A stretch of 64,000 nt of DNA, taken from the NCBI GenBank assembly GCA_016290335.1, contig JAEETM010000002.1, positions 1 through 64,000 on the forward strand, read 5' to 3'. Of this stretch, positions 18,164 to 27,264 are shown in pieces. Made by a program: the position numbers and the translations under genes. Source of the DNA: Treponema sp. Lineage in GTDB: Bacteria; Spirochaetota; Spirochaetia; Treponematales; Treponemataceae. Position 1 is the first letter of the stretch; each line of letters opens with the position of its first letter. The notes under the pieces were generated by a model that saw only the letters and a list, made by a program, of their open reading frames with translations, was not told the origin of the DNA and searched no databases.

Positions 18164-19456
18164 TTAGTTAGACTGAATATCAGTTTCAGGCTTTTTCTTT
18201 TTACCAAGCCAGCCAGGCATTGCAAGTACAAGCTTATTTACATATTTATAAATAAATGCAAGTGCAATTGTTCCGGCAATTACAGCTACCTCGTAAATTG
18301 CAAGATTATAGTGTCCTGCCTTGTAAATTGGTACATGATTCTGGTTGTAAATGATAAAGCGGAATGCGCCCAATGCAATAAGGTTCATCATATAAGTTTC
18401 AAGTGAAAGATTTCCGAAAAACTTTAATACAGGATTCTGTACGTGATACTTCATCATAAGCATAAAAATCATAAGAACATAGAAGGTAACCTGTGGCAGC
18501 TGAGACAGATAACATACAAACTTATTCAGAATGCCAGGACCTTTTCCACTATATTCAGACCAGTAGCCGAGCTTCCACTGAGCAAGCATTGAAAGTCCGT
18601 TAAAGGCAAAATAAAGAAAAATTACTAAAAGTGTTTTCCACCACCAGCCTTTTTGAAGCCATTCAGTAATCTTTTCTTCATATTGGGCAACAAGCATACC
18701 TACTAAGAACGCAATTGAAGAATTAACCCACCATTCGCCAAAGAACCAGATTGTGCTTGACTGCATCCACCATTTTGCCTGCTGTAAAGCACCCGGCCTT
18801 ATCCACCAGTTTTTACCCTTTCCTGCCCACCATGCAAAATGACCGTTCCAGCAGAAATAAAGGCCCTGCAGGAAAATCACAAGGAACATAAGTACAAAAC
18901 GAAGCTTTTCATTTTTTATATACTTAAAGATAAAATAGAAAGCCAGATAAAGAAGAATAAGTACAACCGGATACCAGGCATAAGTATTCATCATTGTTAA
19001 ACCAAGGAAGTTACAAATCCATTGTGCAACAGGAAACTTATCACCGCAGATTATGTGCCAGACTCCATACATCAAAACATTTACATAAAAAGGAATTAAG
19101 ATTGTTTTTACAACACGCTTTTTCAAAAATCCGTCAAGGTAGTTTTCCTTTGTCATAAGGCTTTTAATAAGACCAAAGCCGGAACAGAAGAAGAAAATTG
19201 CAACAAACTTAAAACCGTAATTTACAAAAATTGAAAGCTCGCCTGGTTTTCCGTAGCCTCCGCCTGCACGCTGAAAAGCTCCTTCCTGCGAAATATGATG
19301 AAGAATTACTCCAAGAGCGGCCAGCCCCCTCAGGCATTTTGTTACATCAAGCGAAGTTGAATCCGTGTGAAACTGGTCTTTTTTGAAGCCGGCAAACTTT
19401 CCGCCCCAAATCATGAGTCCCAGAACAAGTGCATAAGTTACGTAAGTTGTGTACAT
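18164..19456 (-). CDS. Acyltransferase-3 family membrane protein
   Basis: Multi-pass inner-membrane O-acyltransferase of the acyltransferase-3 (OafA/WecH-like) family, 430 aa, probably modifying an exported sugar or lipid. The motif LAALGVILHHIS near residue 50 matches the family's catalytic RxxAxxxVxxxH region, and about ten hydrophobic helices follow. The ATG at 19456 is chosen because AAGGAG (19465-19470) sits eight bases upstream; the longer frame from 19480 lacks this. It starts 16 bases after the patatin gene stop and probably shares its transcript. Confidence 0.88.
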   Translation of the reverse strand: MYTTYVTYALVLGLMIWGGKFAGFKKDQFHTDSTSLDVTKCLRGLAALGVILHHISQEGAFQRAGGGYGKPGELSIFVNYGFKFVAIFFFCSGFGLIKSLMTKENYLDGFLKKRVVKTILIPFYVNVLMYGVWHIICGDKFPVAQWICNFLGLTMMNTYAWYPVVLILLYLAFYFIFKYIKNEKLRFVLMFLVIFLQGLYFCWNGHFAWWAGKGKNWWIRPGALQQAKWWMQSSTIWFFGEWWVNSSIAFLVGMLVAQYEEKITEWLQKGWWWKTLLVIFLYFAFNGLSMLAQWKLGYWSEYSGKGPGILNKFVCYLSQLPQVTFYVLMIFMLMMKYHVQNPVLKFFGNLSLETYMMNLIALGAFRFIIYNQNHVPIYKAGHYNLAIYEVAVIAGTIALAFIYKYVNKLVLAMPGWLGKKKKPETDIQSN

Positions 19457-19472
19457 TTTTACATCTCCTTTT

Positions 19473-21818
19473 TTATTCAAATGAACCTATATCAATTGCA
19501 AAGAATGGCGTAAACTTTTTTTCGTTAGTTGAGCCTAAACCAACTCTGGCAAGTACATTAAAGCCTTCTCGAAGTTTTAAAACAGAACCGATTGAAGTAC
19601 TCCACAAAAGAGGATTTCTTTCCCTTTCCTCTTCTGTTTTAGGAATCATATCCGACCATTTATAGGTAATCTTTCCGAGTGAAAAACTTGCGCGCAGAAA
19701 AACATCCCCGCCAAGAATTGTAATCTGTTCCCATGGTTCAAACTGGCACGATACTGTTCCTGCAATTTTATTTATACCAAACGTTGTTTTATTTGAAATC
19801 TGCGGGAAAAATACCCTGTCGTAATTTGAATAATATTCTGTCGGTATTATGCTTATGTTTTTAGTTCCGTTCTGTAGAATATCTGTTCCAAAGAATAATC
19901 CCGGATTTATGGAAACACTGTTTCCAAGTGGAATTGAGCCCTTTAAGTTTACGGAAGTGAGAATACTTGGACTTGCAAAACCTTTTGTGCTGAAAGGACT
20001 TATAAGCTTTGCATTAAGATTTATGTACATTCCGCTATGAGCAAAAGATTGTCTGTCCTGTAAATCGAGTGAATAATCAATAAAACAACCGAGACACTGG
20101 CCATTAAGTTTTCTATTCATATTAATTGCCTGAATCTCTTTTTGGGATTCTACATAATCAATAAAAAACTGGTCAGAAAGTAAGGAACCCCAGTATGTAG
20201 AAGTAGTGTTTAAAAAGCCGCCGATTTTTATAAGGTTTCCATTATTTGTACGGACACCGAATAAAATTGTATTAGTCCAGTTTGTAAATGATTTATAACT
20301 TGAACTGTTCAAGTTAGTTCTTGTGATTGTCGGATATCTGTCCTGAAAATAATTTGTTTCAATCTGAAGGAAAACATAAGGATTAAAAGGCTGCATGTAA
20401 AAAAGCGATATTCCCTGGTCGGTAATTGTTGTAGCACTGAGCGAAACAATCGAACCTATTCCTGTAAGTCCCCTGAGCTGAATGTCTGCCATAAGGTTGG
20501 CTACTGTTGAAAAGGACGAGCTGATTGTCTGATTCAAGCTTGCATTTAAAGAAATGCGGGCTTCTTTTAATTCTTTTTTAATGAGGATAAGCTCAAGTGT
20601 TGTTACAGAATCCTGTTTATAAACTCGTGGAAGCACACTTTTGTAGTTACCGGTTAGGTAAACATCCTCCAGAAAAGAAGAAAAGTTTTCTGTGTTTATT
20701 TCTTTATCATTTATCTTATTAAAGGAGTTTCTGATATATAATTCATCCTGTTCGTAAGCACCATTAATTATAAGTTTGGTAGGAATAAAATTAGGTAATC
20801 CACGGTACTGTCCTTTATTCCTTGGCTGACTGATTTCAGACTTTCTGATTCCGTTTTCATCATAATCATCAGGATAAATAAGCTTTCTGATTGCGGCAAT
20901 TTTTCCGATTGCTTTTTCTGCGGCAATTCTTCCTTCTTTGTAGATTGAATCAACCTTTTTAAAATCAAAGGTTGAAAATTTAGACATATCCGGCGAAATT
21001 ACAATTGTAGCATCCTGAAGCATTGATTGTGTAATTGTTGCCTGTGCAATTGTTATTGTGTTCAGGATTGCAACTGCGGGGTTTGAATCGTAAACATCAG
21101 GGTTATCGCGAATCTGCTGGGAAATATCTATTGCGATGATAATATCATAACCCATTTCTTTTGCAATATTTATTGGAAGATTGTAGCGCAAGCCGCCGTC
21201 CATATAATAATGACCGTCAATTTCGCATGGTTCAAAAATACCAGGAATACTCATGCTCGCACGGATAGCTTCTGCCAGATCACCATGGTCAAAAATTACA
21301 GCTTCGCCGTTGAGCATATCGGTAGTAACAGTACGGAACGGAATATAAAGGTTGTCAAAATCCATATTTGAAGGATATTTAAGAGTCAGCTTTTTGAGCA
21401 TCTGGTAAACGTTCTGACCGTTTGAAACGCCTTTTCCAAGATTTAAGGACATATCAAGATTGAACGTAAGGTTTATCATATTATTGTAAAGACTGTGACT
21501 GCCAAGAATGCTTTCATACGGAGAAACTTCGTAATCACTGAACAATGGAGCCCATTCAACATCACTTATAAAAGAATATATTTCTGGAATTGAATAACCT
21601 GCAGCATACAAGCCGCCTACAACAGAACCAAAGCTTGTACCGACAATCATATCTATAGGAATATCCATCTGTTCAAGCATTTCAAGAACTGGAAGCTCTG
21701 CAAAGCCTTTAGCTCCACCGCCGCCAAGAACTAAGGCAACACTCGGTCTGTCTTTTGCAAAACATTTTAGAGAGAAGATGATTAAGATTACAATTAAAAC
21801 TCTCTTTTTTAATTTCAT
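19473..21818 (-). CDS. Patatin-like phospholipase with POTRA and outer-membrane beta-barrel (type Vd autotransporter)
   Basis: Secreted or surface-displayed lipase of 781 aa. A signal peptide (about 1-21) precedes the patatin domain. That domain has the oxyanion block GGGGAKG (32-38), the nucleophile motif GTSFG with Ser62, and the catalytic Asp in DGG (207-209), so the Ser-Asp dyad is complete. A short POTRA-like segment lies at about 335-400. The rest (about 405-781) alternates like a BamA/TamA-type 16-strand barrel and ends in a Phe-rich strand (IDIGSFE). This patatin-POTRA-barrel order is the type Vd architecture known from PlpD and FplA. It lies between the HD-protein gene (26 bases upstream) and the acyltransferase gene in one operon. 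Whether the lipase domain is released cannot be told. Confidence 0.92.
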   Translation of the reverse strand: MKLKKRVLIVILIIFSLKCFAKDRPSVALVLGGGGAKGFAELPVLEMLEQMDIPIDMIVGTSFGSVVGGLYAAGYSIPEIYSFISDVEWAPLFSDYEVSPYESILGSHSLYNNMINLTFNLDMSLNLGKGVSNGQNVYQMLKKLTLKYPSNMDFDNLYIPFRTVTTDMLNGEAVIFDHGDLAEAIRASMSIPGIFEPCEIDGHYYMDGGLRYNLPINIAKEMGYDIIIAIDISQQIRDNPDVYDSNPAVAILNTITIAQATITQSMLQDATIVISPDMSKFSTFDFKKVDSIYKEGRIAAEKAIGKIAAIRKLIYPDDYDENGIRKSEISQPRNKGQYRGLPNFIPTKLIINGAYEQDELYIRNSFNKINDKEINTENFSSFLEDVYLTGNYKSVLPRVYKQDSVTTLELILIKKELKEARISLNASLNQTISSSFSTVANLMADIQLRGLTGIGSIVSLSATTITDQGISLFYMQPFNPYVFLQIETNYFQDRYPTITRTNLNSSSYKSFTNWTNTILFGVRTNNGNLIKIGGFLNTTSTYWGSLLSDQFFIDYVESQKEIQAINMNRKLNGQCLGCFIDYSLDLQDRQSFAHSGMYINLNAKLISPFSTKGFASPSILTSVNLKGSIPLGNSVSINPGLFFGTDILQNGTKNISIIPTEYYSNYDRVFFPQISNKTTFGINKIAGTVSCQFEPWEQITILGGDVFLRASFSLGKITYKWSDMIPKTEEERERNPLLWSTSIGSVLKLREGFNVLARVGLGSTNEKKFTPFFAIDIGSFE

Positions 21819-21844
21819 TTATCGGTAGTTCCGGTCTACAGTTT

Positions 21845-22552
21845 TTAAGCATTAAACCATTGAGAGGCGGTCTGGTCTGCAAGCTGCAAAAGTATTACAA
21901 GAGGATTATCAAGGAAATTGGAATAATTATATGATTCGCTTTCTGAAAGATCTGAAAATCCCATGTGTCGGCTTATTGCTTCGAGTACATAGCGTTTTTT
22001 AATAAATGAAGGCATTATTTCAAGCAGAATAAGTACCGATTCGTTTCCGTGGCCAAGATTGCGGGTTTCTGATTTAGTTTTATAGAAAGGCTGCTTGATC
22101 CAGTTGCCGGTAATGTCTTTTGTGTTTCTGTATTCTACGCCATAAAAGTTTGTTTTGCAGAAGTCGTGGCAAAGGGCCGCAATAAAAATGTCTTCTGCAG
22201 TGATTGTGTATTTTTGAGCATTAGGGCTGGAGAAAAAGTTTTCGAGCAGTGGGCGGGTAAAAATGAGGCTCTGCTGTACGACTTTAAGTGTATGAAGGCT
22301 TAAACCTGATTTAAAGTTGCCGTGGAACTTTGTAGATGCAGGTGCTGTCCAGAAGTCGGTTTTGTCCAGCCAGTCTTTTAAAGCTGCTGCTTCGTTTGAA
22401 TCTGAAACGGTGTAGTCAATCATTTCGTGGACGGTGGGCTTTATGGCTTCAAGAATATAGGTTCCGTCTTCTTTAATGGGTGAAAACTCGTTGAATATAT
22501 CTAAAAGCTCGTAAATGTCTGTATATAATTCTTGTTTCTGTTCGTCGTTCAT
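21845..22552 (-). CDS. HD-domain phosphohydrolase-like protein
   Basis: Cytoplasmic 235-aa protein with an HD fold: His87 (SLHTLKVV), His129-Asp130 (ALCHDFCK), His168 (GHGNES) and Asp226 (LADQTAS), enough for a metal-dependent phosphohydrolase. Substrate unknown. A GAGGTG ribosome-binding site lies upstream of the ATG. It is probably the first gene of the transcript carrying the patatin and acyltransferase genes. Confidence 0.8.
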   Translation of the reverse strand: MNDEQKQELYTDIYELLDIFNEFSPIKEDGTYILEAIKPTVHEMIDYTVSDSNEAAALKDWLDKTDFWTAPASTKFHGNFKSGLSLHTLKVVQQSLIFTRPLLENFFSSPNAQKYTITAEDIFIAALCHDFCKTNFYGVEYRNTKDITGNWIKQPFYKTKSETRNLGHGNESVLILLEIMPSFIKKRYVLEAISRHMGFSDLSESESYNYSNFLDNPLVILLQLADQTASQWFNA

Positions 22553-22593
22553 ATTTTCACCTCTAAATTAATATTTTACATCACTTTGTACTA

Positions 22594-23769
22594 TCATTCA
22601 AGAATTGTAATCTCTACACGGCGGTTTTTTGCACGGCCTTCCGGAGTTGAATTATCAGCAGCAGGTTTTGTACCGCCAGAGCCTTTGCAGAGGAACTTTT
22701 CCGGTGAAAGACCACGTTTTGTAAGTTCGGTAATAATGGTACGGGCGCGTTCTACAGAAAGCTTCTGTTCGCCATTTGGATTACCTGTGCTTGCAGTATG
22801 ACCTTCTACAAGGAACTGTGAGTTCGGGAACTTTTTGAGTATTTCTGCAATTTGTGTAAGTCTTGCCTGTTCGCCAGGTAAAAGCTCTGAACTGTCTGGC
22901 TTAAACTGAAGATTCTGCAGCTTCATCAACAGGCCGGCCTCTGTCTTCTCTACGTCAACATCATCAATTTTTGCAATTTCTGGAACAACTTTATCTTCAT
23001 CAATGGAAGGCGGATATTCAGTAAACAGAGAGATTGTTCCCTTAAAATTAACTTTGTTTCCATCTGCATAGGAAAAGGTTTCATCAACTGTATCACGCAC
23101 AACCACAACCTTACCGTTAGCCTTACTTATACAGATTGTTGCATTGTGATTTCCTGTTGCTGCTGTAAGTTCGGGGTCACCGCTTTCATCAATATATTTT
23201 GTTCCAATACCGTAACGCGTTGCCCATTTTGCAGAAAGAAGATAAACTTCTTCGTCATTATAAACTTCATCACGCAAATACGTATACTGAATGTAGATTG
23301 GCATTCGGGTAAAAACTTCTTTATTCAGCGGGTCAACTGCACGTTCAGCCTTTGCTTCCCAGCTTTGCCCTTTTTGAATATCCTTCTGCGGAAAAGACGG
23401 AAAGCTCCTGAACGACGGATACCCGTAATCCTCCAGCATTTCAAGGTTGCCATTATCATCCATAATAAAAGATGATGGAATTGCTTCGTGAATGCCTTTT
23501 GTAACGTAAGAAACGCCTTTTCGGGTGTCCTGATTTACATAGAAATTACCGTTGTATAAAAAGCCTTCATCCGACGACTGCGGCGTAATATAGGATTTTA
23601 CTTCACGACTCATAAGTCCAGAATACTTACCGTTGTCGTAGCGGCGTAAATCGGTGCGTTCCACGTAGATGTAGGTTTTGCTGCCGGTGTAACGGAAGGT
23701 TTCGGGGAAAAGCGGAACGAGTAAAAACAAAGCTGTTATTGCACACAAATAAGATTTCAACTTTGACAT
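22594..23769 (-). CDS. OmpA-family exported protein
   Basis: Envelope protein with an N-terminal signal peptide and a C-terminal peptidoglycan-binding OmpA domain (about 280-391). Key OmpA signatures are LQFKPDSSEL, VEGHTASTG and the RARTI...NRRVEITI ending. The middle about 250 residues form an unclassified beta-rich domain. The second ATG, at 23769, is preferred over 23775: an extended -10 box lies directly upstream, and transcription would start about at 23769. It likely tethers the outer membrane or a periplasmic assembly to the wall. Its end is 41 bases from the HD gene start, and it may be read into that operon. Confidence 0.9.
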   Translation of the reverse strand: MSKLKSYLCAITALFLLVPLFPETFRYTGSKTYIYVERTDLRRYDNGKYSGLMSREVKSYITPQSSDEGFLYNGNFYVNQDTRKGVSYVTKGIHEAIPSSFIMDDNGNLEMLEDYGYPSFRSFPSFPQKDIQKGQSWEAKAERAVDPLNKEVFTRMPIYIQYTYLRDEVYNDEEVYLLSAKWATRYGIGTKYIDESGDPELTAATGNHNATICISKANGKVVVVRDTVDETFSYADGNKVNFKGTISLFTEYPPSIDEDKVVPEIAKIDDVDVEKTEAGLLMKLQNLQFKPDSSELLPGEQARLTQIAEILKKFPNSQFLVEGHTASTGNPNGEQKLSVERARTIITELTKRGLSPEKFLCKGSGGTKPAADNSTPEGRAKNRRVEITILE

Positions 23770-23775
23770 AAACAT

Positions 23776-23781
23776 ATTATA
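23776..23781 (-). promoter_or_regulatory. Extended -10 promoter of the OmpA-family gene
   Basis: TATAAT with an upstream TGT (23782-23784) forms an extended -10 element. The ATG at 23769 is seven bases past the box, so the transcript would be leaderless. The ATG at 23775 would fall before +1, which argues against it as start. Confidence 0.55.
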
Positions 23782-23837
23782 ACATAAATAATTTAACTGA
23801 GGGAGAAAAGATACAAAGGATAAATTATGGTATATTT

Positions 23838-24308
23838 TTAATCTGTTACAGTAATTGTCTCATGTATACAAGCATTAAAAACAAAAACAGGATCGTTCTT
23901 ATCAGTACGTTTTATACAAAAATCATAAGTTCCTGCTTTTTTAAAAATCAAGCTTAGTTTGCAATAACAAACAAAATCATCATTTTCTTCTGAATCTGAT
24001 TCTATTTGATTTTCAGGTCTTACAAAATCGACAAACAACACACTTTCATCATCACATTCCAAAAGTGTTCCTTCCAAAAGTTGCATATCAACATCATTCA
24101 ACTTTTGAATTATATAAACTTCATCTTTATCCAATTCGCCAGAACAATACTTTATTACAAGATCCACAGGTTCATTTATTCTTATTTCTTCTTTTGAAAA
24201 CTTAAAAGCTAAATAGTTTACACCATAAGTTTTTTCCATAAATGGACAGCTTACTAATAAAAGGCAAAAGGAAAATACAATTATGTAAAATTGTTTTTGT
24301 TTTTTCAT
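23838..24308 (-). CDS. Putative lipoprotein of unknown function
   Basis: 156-aa protein with a lipoprotein signal peptide (hydrophobic run at about 8-20, lipobox LVSC). The mature part is acidic and beta-rich; motifs such as EEIRINEPVDLVIKY near the N terminus and KKAGTYDFCIKR near the C terminus resemble an Ig-like fold, but no family is recognised. It stands alone with its own promoter. The ATG at 24308 lies nine bases from the -10 box, so the leader would be one or two bases. Confidence 0.72.
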   Translation of the reverse strand: MKKQKQFYIIVFSFCLLLVSCPFMEKTYGVNYLAFKFSKEEIRINEPVDLVIKYCSGELDKDEVYIIQKLNDVDMQLLEGTLLECDDESVLFVDFVRPENQIESDSEENDDFVCYCKLSLIFKKAGTYDFCIKRTDKNDPVFVFNACIHETITVTD

Positions 24309-24316
24309 TAATGAAA

Positions 24317-24345
24317 ATTATAACATAAGATTATGGTTAAAACAA
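24317..24345 (-). promoter_or_regulatory. Promoter of the 156-aa lipoprotein gene
   Basis: TTGTTT (24340-24345), 17-base spacer, TATAAT (24317-24322) with an upstream TGT. The ATG is at 24308, so the predicted mRNA is leaderless or nearly so; no ribosome-binding site is visible. Confidence 0.55.
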
Positions 24346-24349
24346 TTTT

Positions 24350-25822
24350 TTAAAACCTGAAATAAATAAACGGATTATATGTTGAAGCTACAAGTAGACA
24401 AACTGAAACTGCAAATACAATAAATGCCCATACAAGTTCCAGGTTTTGTACGGTTGTTGATTCGTCTGACTTGGCGAAAATCTTTTTGTAAATCGGGAGG
24501 CTGCAGATAACAGCTGGAATAAGGAAAATAAGCTTACTGCACGTGTCGGCGTTTTGAGAAACAAAAGCTGAAAGTACAATTCCATCTGACGTAAACATTT
24601 TCTGCAGAATAAGTCCAAGGTTTGACAAATCAACGGTACGGAACAAAATCCAGCCAAAAAGAATGAGGAATAATGCGGCAATTCGAACGGCAACCTTCAA
24701 CGGAATCAACAGTCTGCGTGATTTGTTTTCTGCGGGCAGCAGCTCCAGTCTTTTTATGAGTTTTAGGACTGTGTATTTTTCAAAAATCAGAAGAATCGCG
24801 TAATACAAGCCCCAGAGAATAAAGTTCCAGCTTGCGCCGTGCCAGAAGCCAGTGAAAAGCCAGGTTATCAAAATGTTGCGGATATGCTTTAGAATGTTTA
24901 CTTTATTTCCACCAAGCGGGATGTAAACGTAATCACGGAACCAGCCTGAAAGTGTTATGTGCCAGCGCCGCCATAAGTCTGTGATGGAGCTTGCACAATA
25001 GGGATGATTGAAGTTTTCCGGGAAATCAAAGCCGAACATTTTACCAAGTCCAATTGCCATTCGGCTGTAGCCTGCAAAATCAAAATAAATCTGAAAGGCG
25101 TAACAAAGTGCGGAAAGCCATAGAATTGCGGTACAGGAATCTGATGGAGAATCCAGGAAACGGTCGGCAACAAGGGCAAGATTGTTTGCAAGAATTACCT
25201 TACAGCCAAGACCAATCATAAAATCCTTGAGTCCTTTTATCAGGCTGGCAAAATCATCATTTCTCTGAGCGAGAGCTTTTTCAATATCTGAATACCTTAC
25301 GATTGGGCCTGCAATCAGTTGTGGAAAAAGCGAAATGTAAAGTGCAAGCGAAATAAGATTCTTCTGCGGTTCAACTTTTTTGCGGTGTACGTCAATTATG
25401 TAAGAGAGTGCCTGGAAGGTATAAAAGCTGATTCCGATTGGCAGCTTGAGCTGAGGGATTCTTATTTGTAGTGTTTGAGATGTCTGTGCGGTTTGCTGTG
25501 ACAGAGCAGAAAGTATTTTGTTCAGATTTTCTACTGCAAATCCCAGATACTTAAAAACGAAAAGAAAAATCAGATTAAAGATGATTGCGAGGATGAATAC
25601 TGACTTACTGCGGCTTTTTGCAAAAAAGAAATTGCAAAGTATTGAAAGCAGCATTAGCAAAATGTAAGCGGGTTCGCCCCACGCGTAGAAAAAAAGTGAG
25701 CACAGGCAAAGGATTGAGTTTCTTATGATGATTTTGTTCGGGCAGATTTTTTTTGCTGCAAAATAAAGAGCTGTCACACCGGGGAGAAAAATGAAAATAA
25801 AGTACAGACTGCTGAAAACCAT
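24350..25822 (-). CDS. MBOAT-family O-acyltransferase (AlgI-like)
   Basis: Polytopic membrane acyltransferase, 490 aa, that passes acyl groups across the membrane to a polysaccharide or similar acceptor. The family-defining His lies in FWHGASWNFILWGLYY, preceded by the LWRRWHITLSGWFRDYVYIPLGG-type block that typifies AlgI/DltB relatives (about 285-330). The start at 25822 is chosen because AAGGAT lies five bases upstream; the longer frame to 25852 runs into the intergenic palindrome. The upstream DHHW gene encodes the usual periplasmic partner. Acetylation is the most likely activity, by analogy with alginate acetylation. Confidence 0.93.
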   Translation of the reverse strand: MVFSSLYFIFIFLPGVTALYFAAKKICPNKIIIRNSILCLCSLFFYAWGEPAYILLMLLSILCNFFFAKSRSKSVFILAIIFNLIFLFVFKYLGFAVENLNKILSALSQQTAQTSQTLQIRIPQLKLPIGISFYTFQALSYIIDVHRKKVEPQKNLISLALYISLFPQLIAGPIVRYSDIEKALAQRNDDFASLIKGLKDFMIGLGCKVILANNLALVADRFLDSPSDSCTAILWLSALCYAFQIYFDFAGYSRMAIGLGKMFGFDFPENFNHPYCASSITDLWRRWHITLSGWFRDYVYIPLGGNKVNILKHIRNILITWLFTGFWHGASWNFILWGLYYAILLIFEKYTVLKLIKRLELLPAENKSRRLLIPLKVAVRIAALFLILFGWILFRTVDLSNLGLILQKMFTSDGIVLSAFVSQNADTCSKLIFLIPAVICSLPIYKKIFAKSDESTTVQNLELVWAFIVFAVSVCLLVASTYNPFIYFRF

Positions 25823-25846
25823 ATCAATCCTTAATCTTAAACGAAA

Positions 25847-25873
25847 TGTCATATTCGGACTTGATCCGAATAT
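25847..25873 (-). repeat. CTTGA-loop palindrome, copy 1
   Basis: TGTC followed by a perfect 9-bp stem (ATATTCGGA/TCCGAATAT) around a CTTGA loop, read on the plus strand. It lies between the DHHW and MBOAT genes. Compared with copy 2 at 30329-30355 it differs only by one compensated base pair (A:T for G:C), and both share the flank AAATG before TC. Strand is nominal because the element is palindromic. Confidence 0.75.
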
Positions 25874-25877
25874 CTTA

Positions 25878-27221
25878 TTATTTATTTATCCTGTAGCCCA
25901 GCGAGCTTATATTTCCGATTATCACCATTTTTGAGATGTTGTTTTCCTCCATATATTTTTGCGCATTTATACGTTCGCCATATTGCTTTCTGTAATGACG
26001 GAAATCCAGCACGTGAGTTTTGTTGTAGTGGCTTGCTATGAGCTCATTTACCGAGTTTGTAAAGGATGTTCCCAGTATTAAAAGATTTTCCTTTTTGGGC
26101 TGGTTGAAATCGTAAACGACCTTTGCCCAGTCATCGCCGTAATACATTCCGTAATGATTTGAATATTTTTTATGCGGGAAATCTTCGTCGGAAACATAAA
26201 GGGAACGGTAGCCGTATTCTTTTTCCTGGTCGTTTACATAGGTTTTGTAAGGCGGAAGATCATATTCATAAACGGTAAACTTTTCTGTTGAGCAGGTCAA
26301 CAGATTGTCGCGGGCAAGTGAGCCGTTGTAGATTGTGTTGTAAACGTGGGTGCGAACTGGTTTAAGGACTTCAATATTTGAACCTTCGAGCATTCGTATA
26401 ATTTGGGTGTAGCCGATGTAGGAGCCGTAATAGTTCCAGTGGTGGTCAGTTTGATAGAAAAGTTTTTTATATTCCTCAAAAGAATTATAACTTAGTTTGT
26501 CGTAGCCAGTCATTGGCGGCATATGAGCTTTTATAAATTCAAAGGCATTATATTTCTGCAAGTCGTTAAAGTCAGCTGATTCTGAGCATTCAATAAAGTA
26601 AAGGTACTTTGGAAAAGTGACAGCTTCCAGCATTTTCGGGTCATAAAGTTCAAACTCATATTCTTCCGGTGCGTGTGGCTTTTCTACAATGTAACCGGAT
26701 TCGTCCAGTTTGTAGAGCTTGCCGGCAACAACTTCCTTGTAGGTGTAGCAGTTTTTGTCGGGTTGTTCTGGAGGTTCGACTGGTAATGATTTTGTTGTTT
26801 CTGATGGAATAATTACTGTTTCTGATAAAGCTTCTTCAGGTTGTATTACAGTTGTCTGTTTGTTTTCAGATGATGTTGTTGACGTAAGCTTTTGTCTGCT
26901 ACTTTTTCCGTCAAGCTTTGCGATTTGTGTTGTTAGATGATTAAAAACCTGTTTTACTCCATACTTTATTTGAATTGAAAACAAGATCTGGTCACCAATG
27001 GAATCTTCCATCTGTTTCTGGAATTGACCATTTATAAAACTTTTTACTGTAAATACCGGCACCTTTTGCAGTGTTCTGTTTTCTTCTATGGAAATATTTT
27101 TTTGTGGTCTGAACAAAAGTGAATAAAAAAGACAAAGGATTAGCAGACACGAGATTATAAAAAGAATCCCGCCTATCTTTCTTCCTCTCTTTTTATCTTT
27201 TTTGTCCACAGCTGAAATCAT
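25878..27221 (-). CDS. DHHW-motif protein, AlgJ/AlgX-like acylation partner
   Basis: Membrane-anchored periplasmic protein that probably finishes acyl transfer begun by the MBOAT protein downstream. One N-terminal membrane segment (about 18-40 of the 447-aa form) is followed by a Ser/Thr/Pro-rich linker (about 105-160). Then comes a SGNH-like domain with the signature TDHHWNYYGSY and, near the C terminus, LLILGTSFTNSV. The ATG at 27221 is chosen because a TATATT box ends six bases upstream. An ATG at 27257 would add 12 residues but overlaps the presumed -35 box. The family is the standard companion of MBOAT acyltransferases in polysaccharide acetylation. Confidence 0.85.
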   Translation of the reverse strand: MISAVDKKDKKRGRKIGGILFIISCLLILCLFYSLLFRPQKNISIEENRTLQKVPVFTVKSFINGQFQKQMEDSIGDQILFSIQIKYGVKQVFNHLTTQIAKLDGKSSRQKLTSTTSSENKQTTVIQPEEALSETVIIPSETTKSLPVEPPEQPDKNCYTYKEVVAGKLYKLDESGYIVEKPHAPEEYEFELYDPKMLEAVTFPKYLYFIECSESADFNDLQKYNAFEFIKAHMPPMTGYDKLSYNSFEEYKKLFYQTDHHWNYYGSYIGYTQIIRMLEGSNIEVLKPVRTHVYNTIYNGSLARDNLLTCSTEKFTVYEYDLPPYKTYVNDQEKEYGYRSLYVSDEDFPHKKYSNHYGMYYGDDWAKVVYDFNQPKKENLLILGTSFTNSVNELIASHYNKTHVLDFRHYRKQYGERINAQKYMEENNISKMVIIGNISSLGYRINK

Positions 27222-27227
27222 AACTGA

Positions 27228-27256
27228 AATATAACACAAAATGGACTTAATTTCCA
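27228..27256 (-). promoter_or_regulatory. Promoter of the DHHW/MBOAT pair
   Basis: TGGAAA (27251-27256), 17 bases, TATATT (27228-27233), then six bases to the ATG at 27221. Another predicted leaderless start. Readthrough from the S41 gene only a few bases upstream is also possible. Confidence 0.45.
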
Positions 27257-27264
27257 TTTAATCT

